Of a stretch of DNA of 64,000 bases, positions 1-11,162 are shown piece by piece. The position numbers were made by a program, and so were the translations under genes. The stretch spans positions 23,741,501-23,805,500 of the forward strand of contig CM049398.1 of NCBI GenBank assembly GCA_026929865.2. Direction: 5' to 3'. This DNA is from Hyperoplus lanceolatus (Eukaryota > Chordata > Actinopteri > Uranoscopiformes > Ammodytidae). The notes under the pieces were generated by a model. The model was not told where the DNA came from and searched no databases. It saw only the letters and a list, made by a program, of their open reading frames with translations. Numbering within the stretch: the stretch's first letter is position 1; each line of letters opens with the position of its first letter.

Positions 1-80
1 CCCTCCATGAAAACTGTTTCCCAAGGAGAATGAAACTCTACCCTCCATGAGTGATATTTACCAGTCACCCAATTATTTCG
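1..80. repeat. Direct repeat, copy 1 (partner at 16929-17005)
   Basis: The first ~77 bases match 16929-17005 except for two one-base length differences in short runs and a few bases at the right edge. Sequence to the right differs between the copies. The left limit cannot be seen because the window begins inside the block. It contains no gene. It could be one end of a segmental duplication or an assembly join. Confidence 0.85.
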
Positions 81-482
81 GCATTTGAGACGCAACATTT
101 ATTTAATGCTCATAGTTAATCACATAGCTTAGTGCTGAAACGAAAGCTATCAACGCCGTGGTTTAAGGCTGAAATGATAACCGGGGCACGTTAACCTTTT
201 CGATTGGAAGGCTTCCGCCATCTCCGTCAGTTTCAGTTTACAGCCGACAAAGTTACAATCACAACGACCGCATGGACAGTGCATGGACTTGGACAGCGTT
301 TAAAAGAAGCCTCTCATTCTTATTATCATTAGGGCTTTGATGCAAATGATGAAATCTAAACATTACGGCGGCCCTGGTGGTGCGTAAAAGGACAGCGCTG
401 TTGGCAATCAATCTCTCCTCAACCCACAACTACCGCAGCTAAAAAGCCACAGTAAAAGTCGATCGCTATGAGTCTATGAGTA

Positions 483-839
483 GTGCAAATAAAGATATTT
501 TACAGTGCTACCAAACAGAGAGCGAACTGCATGGCGAAAGTCAGCAGAAAACCGGAGCTTGCAGGCGTCCCCCTGTCATTCAAATCCCGTTTGAGGGATA
601 ACTTCGGATTCCAGGTGAATTATGAAGACAGTGATAGACGTGTGGAACAATGTCGGCACACAGGTTATTGTTTTACCGTGATCGCCTATGTAGGAGCCAA
701 CCATGGACATATAAAGGGAGCCAACACATCGAACATGCATACGCATTTGAAAAGGCACCATGCAGGTGTTACTATCACCGTTACTGTGAAGAAAAAACGA
801 GCTGTGCAAACCCAGACATTATTTTCTTCTTTATACTGA
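483..839 (+). pseudogene. BED-type zinc finger remnant of a hAT transposase
   Basis: This open stretch of 118 codons contains a region resembling a BED zinc finger: an aromatic/basic block (FKSRLRDNFGF, about residues 33-43), a pair of cysteines, then ANTSNMHTHLKRHH (about residues 80-93), which matches the TSNMxxHLxxHH end of ZBED/hAT fingers. BED fingers are the DNA-binding part of hAT transposases. The spacing between cysteines and histidines is enlarged by a few residues, so the finger looks degenerate. No RNase H-like catalytic core or hAT dimerisation region follows; the reading frame ends at 839. A hAT-like terminus lies 400 bases downstream, which supports a transposon origin rather than a host ZBED gene. 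Family assignment is moderate, and activity is very unlikely. Confidence 0.55.
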
Positions 840-1265
840 AAATACACAAGCTGTCATTTAATTAATGCTGCAGTTGCACTTTTCTTTGATAATTGTTATA
901 TTTATAAGAGCACTTCAGAGCTAAGAGAGCTGCAGCAATATTTTCTTTTTTTAAAGTCAAAAATACCCTTAAAGATGAGATACCCTTTGTTTACATACCA
1001 GTTTACAGAGCCTGCTGAGCATTAACACTGGCTTTTTTTTCAGTGCAATTTTAGTTTATGCTGCACCTTCACTAGTATTTTATTCATTGGAGAATTGTAG
1101 CAGTATTCTTTTTATATTTGTTATGCATTTTATTTGTATGTTAGCTAGTTACTGACAGCTAAAGCTGTTCATTCTCCCTTAACTATGAACCGTACTGTAC
1201 CGTACCGTGATCTCAAAACTGAGGTACGTACCAAACGGTGACTTTAGCGTACCGTTACACCCCTA
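483..1265 (+). mobile_element. hAT element remnant, right end
   Basis: At 1189-1265 there is a run of GTACCGTACCGTGA-type motifs ending in GTACCGTTACACCCCT. From memory this matches the inverted terminus of a common fish hAT family. Together with the BED-like finger upstream it marks the right part of a hAT element. No matching left terminus was found, so the 5' limit is unknown and may lie before 483. Confidence 0.5.
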
Positions 1266-1834
1266 CACATAACACATTTTACCATCACTGGTTCTGGCTT
1301 CCTCTCATCTGCCATTATGGTTGAAGTGCATGACAGCCAAGATGAGTCTGTGGAAAAGCAGATGGTATAGGTCAGAAGTTGTTCACTTTACTATTACAGG
1401 GCCCACAGGTAAGTATTAGCATTTAACCTTATGAAAAGACTGTCTCTTTTAAGTGTAGAATTACTTATTTAAACGCAAGTAAAGATAAACATAAATGCAA
1501 ACTCAAATGACATAGAGCATCAAAATAACATTTCAGTAACACCATATTACTTCAGACTGAATAACTGTATAACCTGGTCTTATTACTCATTGTATTCACT
1601 GTATATCATTACTGCGTTACTGTTGTTTATGAACCTTTATGAATTATAGCTATGCACTGCCTTAGCCTAATATATGTCTTCTTTAACCCATAGTCAGCAC
1701 CAGACCTGTATTATTCTCACAATACTCTCAAAGAAACTAAAGCAAAAGCATTTAAACATGGGATCTAGTACTATTCTCAAAGCACCTCTACTGCTCATTT
1801 AACTATCGTGACTGGGAGGGATGCTTCAACCATA
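1266..1834. other. AT-rich non-coding interval
   Basis: No open frame with a recognisable domain, no RNA gene and no obvious element ends were seen. Confidence 0.6.
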
Positions 1835-2275
1835 GACATTATATATGGATAGACGCCGCGTTGGCCGCTACTGCCTATTGGCGCTGACGAGAAATGCGGG
1901 CGCCATCTTGGACCGGTCACACGTTCCACTCAGTACAGTCTGTTTGACAGGTGCAATGAACTGTCAAGCATATATTAAGCATATCTCGTAAATACCAAAC
2001 TGATTTTCACGCGGTTTCTTTGCTGCAAAGATCATACATGTAGCTATGATACAGGGCACACGTTTCGACGTATTTAATATTCATAGTGGACTTAACAGTC
2101 ATAGAAGATTCTGATATGATATAAGTAACCTGACGTCCAAGATCAAATCTAGGAACATCCCACGAAAAGGGGGAAAACGGAGACATTTCCAGTTTGACTA
2201 GCAATCTGATTGAAAAACCTAATGAGGTGTCAACAAAACGGGAACAGGTAGTTGTTTCTGTTTAGCCAGGGACAG
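1835..2275. repeat. Unclassified dispersed repeat with a short open fragment
   Basis: The segment starting ATATATGGATAGACGCCGCG is GC-rich compared with its neighbours and looks like a repeat common in fish genomes, though I cannot name the family. On the minus strand 2007-2204 is open for 65 codons and includes PRFDLGRQVTYIISESSM. That could be a transposase or domesticated-gene fragment, but I do not recognise it. No terminal repeats or target duplication were found. Confidence 0.35.
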
Positions 2276-2608
2276 GCAACCAACAATGGGGACGTCTGGT
2301 CACCTTTATGATAGCCTATGTGATGTAGGCTATGATCGGTATTTTGCAAATCCTATAAATATGATAGAGAAGCAGAAACAGATAGGGGCAGTAAAGTCAG
2401 CTATTTTAAAAAGTTAACAATATATGATTAGGCTATATATAAATATATTTATTAATTTACAGTGACGAGCATACGCAATAAAGACAATCACAGGGATAAC
2501 AAACAGAGAACATAAATAAAATAGGATAAAATATATTAATTTAAATAAAGTAGGCCTATACAAAATACAAAAAAAGAGCAAGAATAAAATACTAAATGAA
2601 CAATGAAT

Positions 2609-3715
2609 TCAGCTGAAACAGTTACAGTCAGATGTGTAAAATTCAGAAATCATAGATTCAAATAGAGGCAAAAGCCACAAAATGTTGTCCACGTAAAGCA
2701 GAAGCTTATGTGTAGACTCATTTATTTTAACTCCCTGAATATTCTGATTCTTCCGAATAGCTGCCGCAAGAGGCTCAAGAGCTAGACAAAAGCCCTGGCG
2801 ACAGAGCAGAGCCCTGCCGGTGTGAAGTGTGAAGTAAGAGGAAATCAGACCATTTGTTCTCATCTGTGGGTCTCTGTAGAGAATATCTATCCATCTGAGA
2901 AATGTTTTACCAAATGCAAATGCTTTAAGCGTATGAAACATATACCTCCACTCCAGCCTATCAAACGCTGCGGCAGCGCCAAGTGACATAGCTGCTGTTG
3001 GATCGTTGGAGTCCCGCACCGATCACATAATATTTATAAGACGTATCTCACATTATCAGAGGAATTTCTTTGTCTAATAACGCCCACTTGGTCCGGATAG
3101 ATAAGTGACCTAAGTGTTTTATCCAATCTATTTGCAAGTATTTTAGATAAAAGTCTACAATCAACAGATATTAAACTTATTGGACGATAGCTTTTACAGT
3201 CAGTCGGGTCCTTTTCTCTTTTAAGTATAAATGTGATAATTGCCTGGTTTAAGGAGGGAGGTAATTTACCAAATTCAAATGCTTCTGTAAGCATGTTTTC
3301 AAATAATGGTAATAGAGCTTCTGCACAACTTTTAAAGAATTCTGCCGTAAACCCGTCTTGGCCTGGGGATTTCACCTGCTGGTAGGGCCCAAAATCGCAT
3401 AAGTATCTCCTGGGAACTAATAGGTGAATCCAAGTCCTCCTGTTGGAGAGCTACTCAGTTCAGGAAGGTTTATTATCTGCTTTGTCAGTGGCAGTGCTTT
3501 CAGATGTAGAAAGATTTATATAAAATTTCTTAAATGCATCATTTATTTCCCTAGATTTAGTTGACAGGCTTCCATCCCCAGTCGTCACTGCTGTTACAGA
3601 AGATTTGAACTCTTTTTGTTTAATGTACCTGGCCAAAAATTTCCCTGCTTTATCCCCCGATTCAAAAAATAGTCTGCTTAAGCCCTGAACAAAAGATATT
3701 ATTCAGTTTTTGATA
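2609..3715 (-). pseudogene. L1 ORF2 reverse transcriptase, broken
   Basis: The fragment at 3034-3375 holds the RT N-terminal motifs SPGQDGFTAEFFK and YRPISLISVD, followed by LLSKILANRLDK, all typical of L1 ORF2 reverse transcriptase, which primes cDNA synthesis at nicked genomic DNA. The fragment at 2609-3019 continues with a decayed motif A (SLGAAAAFDRLEW, where L1 normally has DAxKAFDxxEW) and a catalytic box reading YVDN in place of xADD. The change of the second catalytic aspartate to asparagine and the loss of the motif A aspartate make this enzyme inactive. A frame change separates the two parts near 3020-3034. The stretch 3376-3715 continues upstream RT/linker sequence with more breaks. 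The copy is inactive. Confidence 0.8.
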
Positions 3716-3735
3716 TTATAATATTATATTCATGA

Positions 3736-4601
3736 CACTCAACAAAAAAATATAAACGTACCCTACTTTAGTTTGCTCCCATTTTTCATGAGATGGACTT
3801 AAAGATCTAAAATTCATTCCAGATACACAATTGGCTACCATTTCTCTCAAACATTGTTCAAAAATCTGTCTAAATGTGTGATAGTGAGCACTTCTGCTTT
3901 GCTGAGATAATCCATCCCACCTCACAGGTGTGCCACATCAAGATGCTGATTTGACATCATGATTAGTGCACAGGTGTGCCTTAGACTGTGCACAATAAAA
4001 GGCCACCTAGAAATGTGGCAGTTTTTGTCTCTACAGCAAAATGCCACAAGCATTGAGGGAGCGTGCAATTGGTATGCTGACAGCAGGAATGTCAACCAGA
4101 TCTGTTGCTCGTGCTTTGAATGTTAATTTCTCCACCATAAGCCGTCTCCAAAGGCGTTTTCAGAACATTTAAGAGGAGTGGACCAACGTTCCACAGGCTA
4201 CAAGTGATAATCTGATAAACTCTATGCGAAGAAGTTTTGCACTGCATGAGGCAAATGGTGGTCACACCAGATACTGACTGGTTCTGAGTCCCCAGACCCC
4301 GAATAAAGCAAAAAAATCGCACATTTCCCCAGAGTGGCCTTTTATTGTGGACAGTCCCAAGGCACACCTGTGCACTAATCATGATGTCAGATCAGCATCT
4401 TGATGTGGCTCACCTGTGAGGTGGGATGGATTATCTCAGCAAAGCAGAAGTGCTCACTATCACACATTTAGACAGATTTGTGAACAATGTTTGAGAGAAA
4501 TGGTACAATTGTGTATCTGGAATGAATTTTAGATCTTTAAGTCCATCTCATGAAAAATGGGAGCAAAAACAAAAGTGTTGCGTTTATATTTTTGTTGAGT
4601 G
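3736..4601 (+). mobile_element. Tc1 element, internally deleted (copy 1)
   Basis: The termini are inverted copies of CACTCAACAAAAA, with about 220 bases of longer inverted repeat (TIRs near 3736-4010 and 4320-4601). The right end is followed by TA (4602-4603); the left is preceded by GA, a probable mutated TA. The interior keeps only the two ends of the transposase gene. It lies inside the L1 fragment, so it is younger than the L1. A longer copy of the same family is at 60661-63363. Confidence 0.9.
4041..4277 (+). pseudogene. Tc1 transposase, central part deleted
   Basis: An ATG at 4041 starts MPQALRERAIGMLTAGMS and continues through a helix-turn-helix ending SRLQRRF, the N-terminal DNA-binding region of a Tc1 transposase. 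At about 4163-4172 the sequence jumps to the C-terminal end (EEWTNVPQ... HEANGGHTRY, stop at 4275-4277). Comparison with 60661-61567 shows that the whole DDE catalytic core is missing. The remaining DNA is a MITE-like derivative that could only be moved by a transposase made elsewhere. The joined ends are not in one clean frame. Confidence 0.85.
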
Positions 4602-4619
4602 TATTTAAGGTGGGTCAAT

Positions 4620-5150
4620 TCTTTTAAAATAGATTCAGATATAGTCCTTTTTAATTTACTCCCGGTGTTCTTAATTCCCCTTTTCTAGATCTGTGAGTTT
4701 AGGCAGCATTGACCTTCTTCTTATGAGAAGAGATATTGAATAATAAATCCCCTTAGAAAGGCAACTATGGCAGAGGGAGCTGTGGAGACATTGGTCTCCA
4801 AATACAGCCTAATTTGGGCTCGAAGATCTTCCTTAAATCCCACATCTTGTAATAAAGATGAATTAAAAACGCCACATCTGTGATCTTTCTGTTTCCTGAT
4901 ATGGGGTCATTTGTAGTCTGACCATGGCATGGTCCGTAAACAGAATGCTATCAATTAAACAGGACAATGTGGCAGGCAGTAACGAGCTAGAAATTAGAAA
5001 AAAATCTATTCTTGAATAGACTTTGTGGGCTCCTGAGTAAAAACTGTAATCTCTGTCCGTTGGGTGGTTCAGCCGCCACACATCTGTTAGACCCATAGAT
5101 GAACACATTCTCTTAACAAGCAAAACAGTCAGGCATTCTACTTAATGATG
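4620..5150 (-). pseudogene. L1 ORF2 endonuclease C-terminus and linker, broken
   Basis: The open part at 4863-5123 encodes the last third of an apurinic-like (EEP) endonuclease: LTDVWRLNHP, then SRIDFFLIS and TDHAMVRLQM, corresponding to the conserved RIDY/F and SDHxxV motifs that build the nicking active site. Downstream on the minus strand (4620-4860) a further frame keeps linker sequence such as RAQIRLYLET before the nested Tc1 element. The upstream endonuclease half is not recognisable past about 5180. The N-terminal metal-binding glutamate region is therefore missing and the domain cannot be active. Confidence 0.7.
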
Positions 5151-5180
5151 GCTTACTTCTATCGAGGGAGGTCTTTCCTC

Positions 5181-7264
5181 TCTTAATCATTCCCCAGGGT
5201 TTTCAGTGTCCTGGAAAGAACATTGTAACTTGGCACTAATTCAAAGACACACATAGTTATTCAATACTTTCAAAGTACTGTAAGTGCTGATGGTGTTCAG
5301 GAGATGATTTGTGAATGTACAGTTGGGAAGTATTTAAAGATCATCTTCTTAAACGTTTCCCAAAGTACACAAACTTCTGTTAACATTATCTTTAAAGGTT
5401 TAAAACGTTGACAGTATGTGAGAATCCTGTTCTTCTTGTTAGACCTAGATAATTTCACCTTAACCTTCCTGCCTAAATGTAAAACTGTGGTGGGGACGCA
5501 TTTGGCGAAACGTCACACAATTTGGCAAATCTCCCTCGCCCCAGACCCAGCATCCAACCGCTCACTAGTTTATTAACCAAACCATTTTTATCATGTGTCT
5601 ATGTACAGTTTTGCCCGAGCCTCAGCGAGCCGGTGAGGAGAGAGAAACAACAAAGAGCCAGTGACGGCTGCAGAGAAATGGTGATTCGCGAGTAAAAAAA
5701 GGCAAGATGCTCGCGGTCTACGGGGGCTTAATTGTTTCCAAGGCGACCTAGCTTTACTACAGCACATAGCAGAGCAGTTTTGCTCTTATTTTCTCTTTTA
5801 TTATAATGTAGCCTGTCGGCATCGGATAACCTGTAGGACAAATAAAAAGCAAAGACTTCGCTTTGCATGGCCCGGTGGTCCAGACAGGACATGTCCTGTC
5901 AGATCAACGACGCTTGATTGCTTGATCATAACATAACTATGCAAACAAGCAAATGAGAGCTATTTGGACTTGAAAACATGTCCACAAAAAAAAAAGATAG
6001 AATTAAGATCTCCTATTTCACTACTTTTCTGGTCTTAATTTCTCATTAATGACAACCTGACACGAATCACAGCACAAAAAACCATGTACATTTTCGGGAA
6101 GCTCTTCCTCTCATCTCAGCGATTTCAGCCTTCTCTGTCCACACTCGACTTCCTGTCCTTCTCCACCCCCTCGCCAACCTCAGTCCGTTGTGATTGGTTA
6201 CCTTCCGGAACACTTTCAGCACCACACGGGCAGATTTGAGCAGGCAGGTGGGGGCATGGCGGAGCGTGCCTGAGCACGTTGCAGCATTAACATACATGGA
6301 AAAATCCGGATTGATCTACGTAATAAATCCCGGAAATTTGAACAAGTGAATCGCGACCGGCTGCCCTAGTGTTTAGCGCTCTGCACAGCCAACCTAGACG
6401 GTCAGCAGGGAATACGTCTAAATACATGACTATAAATCATTATAACAACGTTTATAGGTCATAAAAGTTGAAAAAAGCATAATAGGGGTTCTTTAAAGAC
6501 ACTTTGTCTGGGGTTTGATGGTGTGTGAAGTTGTGCTTCAGGAGTCTACTATTTACACACACTGCAATTCAACACAGATGCTCATTAAAAAATAAGCCCA
6601 AAATGACTCTGGGCATCTGTGGAACGTTATAGTTGTGTGTGGCCAGTGCCACAGTGCAAGTTGGTGCTGTCTCTTGATTCAGTCCATTAAGGACACCAGT
6701 GTACAGATGCCTAGTGGGATAGATCAGGGCTGGTTCAGTGCCTGCTGACAGATGGAAAACTTTTTTCACTCCATTAAACACGGCTTCATCTTAGCTCTCC
6801 CTCACTGATTTCACCACTTTTACCTATTTCAGCAAAACACGGCTTTGAACATTCTTCAATGAATCCAAAGGTTTGTGTTTTGAACCAGTCTCTTGTCTAT
6901 GTTGATTGATCCATGCTCTTATGTTGTGACCTTCAAGTTGGCGTGACATGGATGACATGTCACTGGGCCTGTTGAGTCTATCTGTAGTTTGTTCCGCTTG
7001 CCGTTAGTTCTGACTATAAAAGGCAGAAACAGTGTAATGCTGCTAGTGTAACATGATGTTAGCCTTCAAAGAGAGAAGTGTGGCTTGATGGTTGAGCATG
7101 TAAAGGATGGGACTTTGAAACAAGCAGCAGTTCCTTACCTGAACAAATTGACCAAGTATAGCATCTGCATTTGTAAACCAGGTTGCTTTTAGAAAAATGT
7201 ATTTTCATTATCGTTTCTAGTCAGTTTGCTTTCATATAGAGTTAAATCAGCATACTGTTAATAC
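5181..7264. other. Intergenic DNA, no element resolved
   Basis: The stretch mixes AT-rich and GC-rich patches (for example 5640-5760 and 6060-6300) that may be old MITEs, but I found no matched inverted termini or target duplication. The open frames here are short and lack recognisable domains. Confidence 0.5.
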
Positions 7265-7468
7265 TAGGGCTGTCAAACGATTAACATTTTTAATCAGATT
7301 AATCACAGGATTCTGTGGATAAATCCGCGATTAATTTTACCATTTGAAATATGCCTGGAAAATTCAAATTTTCTCTGTATATTGTTGTATGAATGGAAAG
7401 ATAAAGGACAGAAGGTGGATATGTACATTTAAAATTAGTATTTTTATTAATTGAAAATCCAAATGGGA
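7265..7468. repeat. hAT-type MITE fragment (left end)
   Basis: The motif GGGCTGTCAAACGATTAA at 7267-7284, followed by TTAATC-rich sequence, is a common terminus of short vertebrate hAT-derived repeats. The right terminus is not present; the Rex3-like LINE begins near 7470. The LINE probably inserted into, or truncated, this repeat. Confidence 0.55.
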
Positions 7469-7469
7469 G

Positions 7470-10400
7470 CTGTGTTGTCCGGAGCCTAGTGCTCCTGGTA
7501 GGGTCTCCCAAGGCAAAGTGGTCTCAGGTGAGGGGCCCGACTAAGAATGGTTCAAAAAGACCCTATGGAAAATCACCAAAGAGGAGGAGAGACCCTGCCC
7601 GGAGGAAGCCCGGGGCCCCCGTCTGGAGCCAGGCCCAGAAAGGGGGCCCGCCTCTGAGCGTCTGGTGGCCGGGTCTGCCACGGGGCCCGGCCGGGCACAG
7701 CCCGAAGAAGCTACGTGGCACCAACCCCCTCTATGACCGATGGGCCCACCACTCGTCGGAGGAACCGCTGGGGTCGGGTGCGCTGCCTAAGGGTGGCAGT
7801 GAAGGGCGGGGACCACAACGGACCAGACCCGGGCGGCAGAGGCTGGCTTTGGGGACGTGGAACGTCACCTCGCTGTGGGGAAGGAGCTGGAACTGGTGCG
7901 GGAGGTGGAGCGCTACCAATTAGACCTGGTGGGGCTTACCTCCACGCACAGTCTTGGCTCTGGAACCGTACTTCTGGACAGGGGTTGGACTCTATTCTTC
8001 TCTGGAGTTGCCCAAGGTGTGAGGCGCCGGGCCGGTGTGGGGATACTCACGAGCCCCCGGCTGGGGCTACTACGTTAGAGTTTACCCCGGTGGACGAGAG
8101 GGTCGCCTCCCTACGCCTCCGGGTTGTGGGGGGAAGACTCTGACTGTTGTTTGTGCGTACGCACCCGAACAGCAGTTCGGGTATCGGCCTTCTTGGAGAC
8201 CCTGAACGGAGTCCTGCATGGGGCTCCGGTAGGGGACTCCATAGTTCTGCTGGGAGACTTTAACGCGCACGTGGGCAATGATGGAGACACCTGGAAAGGC
8301 GTGATTGGGAGGAACGGCCTCCCCGATCTGAACCCGAGTGGTCGTTTGTTGTTAGACTTCTGTGCTGGTCATGGTTTGTCTATAACGAACACCATGTTCG
8401 AACATAAGGATGCTCATAAGTGTACATGGTACCAGAGCACCCTAGGCCGAAGGTCGATGATCGATTTCGTGATCGTTTCATCTGATCTGAGGCCGCATGT
8501 TTCTGGACACTCGGGTGAAGAGAGGGGCGGAGCTGTCAACTGATCACCATCTGGTTGTGAGTTGGGTCAAAGGGTGGGGGAAGACTCTGGACAGACCTGG
8601 TAAGCCCAAACGGGTAGTGCGGGTGAGACTGGGAACGTCTGGCGGAGGCCCCTGTTCAAGAGATCTTTAATTCGCACCTCCTGCAGAGCTTTTCTAGCAT
8701 CCCTGTGGAGGTTGGGGGCATTGAACCCGAGTGGTCGATGTTCAAAACTTCCATTGCTGAAGCCGCGGCAGACAGCTGTGGTCTCAAGGTCTTAGGTGCC
8801 TCAAGGGGCGGTAACCCTCGAACGCCGTGGTGGACCTCGGTGGTCAGGGAAGCCGTCCGACTGAAGAAGGAGTGCTTCCGGGATATGTTATCTCGGGGAC
8901 TCCTGAGGCAGTTGCAAGGTACCGACAGGCCCGAAGGGCTGCAGCTTCTGCCGTGACCGAGGCAAAGCAGCGGGTGTGGGAGAAGTTCGGAGAAACCATG
9001 GAGAAGGACTTTCGGTCGGCACCAAAGTGTTTCTGGAAGACCGTCCGGCACCTCAGGAGGGGGAAGCGGGGAACCATCCAAGCTGTGTACAGTCAGGATG
9101 GGACGCTGTTGACCTCAACTGAGGAGGTAGTCGGTCGGTGGAAAGAGCACTTTGAGGAACTCCTGAATCCGACTAACACGCCCTCTATGTTGGAGGCAGA
9201 GCTGGAGGCTGATGGGGGATCATCGTCAATTTCCCTGGTGGAAGTCACTGAGGTAGTCAAACAACTCCACAGTGGCAAAGCCCCGGGGGTTGATGAGATC
9301 CGTCCAGAAATGCTGAAAGCAATGGGTGTGGAGGGGCTGTCTTGGATGACACGCCTCTTCAACATTGCGTGGAAGTCGGGTACAGTGCCGAAGGAGTGGC
9401 AGACCGGGGTGGTGGTTCCTATTTTCAAAAAGGGGACCAGAGAGTGTGTTCCAACTACCGGGGTATCACACTTCTCAGCCTTCCCGGCAAAGTCTACTCC
9501 AAGGTGCTGGAAAGGAGGGTTCGGCCGATAGTCGAACCTCAGATTGAAGAGGAACAATGCGGATTCCGTCCTGGCCGTGGAACAACGGACCAGCTCTTCA
9601 CTCTGCAAGGATCCTAGAGGGAGCTTGGGAGTTTGCTCATCCAGTCTACATGTGTTTTTGTAGATCTGGAGAAGGCTTATGACCGGGTTCCCCGGGAGAT
9701 ACTGTGGGGGGGGTGCTGCGGGAGTATGGGGTGAGGGTGTCTCTTCTCAGGGCCATCCAATCTCTGTACACTCAAAGCGAGAGCTGTGTACGGGTTCTCG
9801 GTAGTAAGTCAGACCTGTTTCCGGTGGGGGTTGGCCTCCGCCAGGGCTGCGCTTTATCACCAATCCTGTTTGTGATATTCATGGACAGGATATCAAGGCG
9901 TAGTCGTGGTGGGGAGGGGTTGCAGTTTGGTGGGCTGAAGATCTCATCTCTGCTGTTTGCGGATGATGTGGTTCTGATGGCATCATCGGCCTGTGACCTT
10001 CAGCTCTCATTGGATCGGTTTGCAGCCGAGTGTGAAGCGGTTGGGATGAGGATCAGCACCTCTAAATCGGAGGCCATGGTGCTCAGCAGGAAACCGATGG
10101 ATTGTCTACTACAAGTAGGGAATGAGTCCTTACCCCAAGTGAAGGAGTTCAAGTACCTCGGGGTCTTGTTTGCGAGTGAGGGAACAATGGAGCGTGAGAT
10201 TGGCCGCAGAATCGGAGCAGCAGGGGCGGTTTTGCACTCGCTTTACCGCACTTTTGTGACGAAAAGAGAGCTGAGTCGTAAGGCAAAGCTTTCGATCTAC
10301 CGGTCGATCTTTGTTCCTACCCTCACCTATGGTCATGAAGGCTGGGTAATGACCGAAAGAACGAGATCGCGGGTACAAGCGGCCGAAATGGGCTTTCTCA

Positions 10401-10775
10401 GGAGGGTGGCTGGCGTCTCCCTTAGAGATAGGGTGAGAAGCTCAGTCATTCGTGAGGAACTCGGGGCAGAGCCGCTACTCCTTTGCGTTGAAAGGAGCCA
10501 GTTGAGGTGGTTCGGGCATCTGGTAAGGATGCCCCCCAGGGCGCCTCCCTAGGGAGGTGTTCCAGGAGCGTCCAGCTGGAAGGAGGCCTCGGGGAAGACC
10601 CAGGACTAGGTGGAGAGATTATATCGCCAAGCTGGCATGGTAATGCCTCGGGATCCCCCAGTCAGAGCTGGTTGATGTGGCCCGGGAAAGAGAAGTTTGG
10701 GGTTCCCTGCTCAAGCTGCTGCCCCCGCGACCCGATTTCGGATAAGCGGTTGAAGATGAGTGATGAGTGATGAGA
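7470..10775 (+). mobile_element. Rex3-like RTE LINE, near full length (copy A)
   Basis: The element holds a GC-rich leader, an EEP endonuclease beginning near 7845 (LGTWNVTS), a reverse transcriptase and an RTE-type C-terminal region. It ends in a short GATGAGT-type tandem tail (10753-10775), a hallmark of Rex3 elements. It is nearly identical over its overlap to copy B at 11163-13800, which lies tail-to-tail with it about 390 bases away. Confidence 0.85.
7489..10743 (+). pseudogene. Rex3-like LINE ORF (endonuclease-reverse transcriptase), frameshifted
   Basis: The protein would nick target DNA and reverse transcribe its own RNA. In order: basic, proline-rich leader (7489-7840); endonuclease with GDFNAHVGN (about 8258), [13 protein letters not shown] (about 8450) and STDHH (about 8536); linker; RT with [13 protein letters not shown] (about 9280), [12 protein letters not shown] (about 9560), [11 protein letters not shown] (about 9834) and catalytic FADDVVLM (about 9955); and a C-terminal region to 10743. 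Against copy B it carries about seven one- or two-base indels: near 8502, 8625, 9434, 9604, 9658, 9706 and 10537, several in runs of G, C or T. One more break lies near 7875 in the part that copy B lacks. If some of these are read errors the copy could be less damaged than it looks. As printed, the reading frame is broken many times. Confidence 0.85.
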
Positions 10776-11162
10776 GTATGTACCGATACAAAATATTAAA
10801 GGTCAAACTGTGCGCCATGGATTAGTCCTATTTGAGTTTCAAGCTTTAAATACATTGCATGTGTTACGACCCTGGGCCGTATCTTCCTGGTTCTGTGCTG
10901 TTTTTCTTTTGTTTTCTTCTTGCTTGGTGTGGGAGTGAGACCTCTCTGTGTGAGTGGGCATCTATACAGGTACAGGTGCGGGTGATTTGGCCATGATGAG
11001 GAGAGGGAGGTGATTGGCCACTATCAGCCCGGGTGCAGTTAAAGGCTCCACCGGAGCCACTCCGCCGGGGGGCATGGTTGACAGCAGCAGCACCCGCTCA
11101 CGATTTCCTAAACCACTTTAATTATTCTTTGTCATGTGTTAAGTATTATTATTCAGTTGTAG

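Larger units (their letters stand above)
2605..5180 (-). mobile_element. L1-clade LINE fragment, split by a Tc1 element
   Basis: Reading right to left the segment carries the C-terminal part of an endonuclease, a linker, and the N-terminal and palm parts of a reverse transcriptase, in normal L1 ORF2 order. The Tc1 element at 3736-4601 lies in the linker/RT boundary, and L1 coding sequence resumes on both sides of it. The 5' UTR, ORF1 and the 3' end are absent. Many frame breaks show an old copy. Confidence 0.8.
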
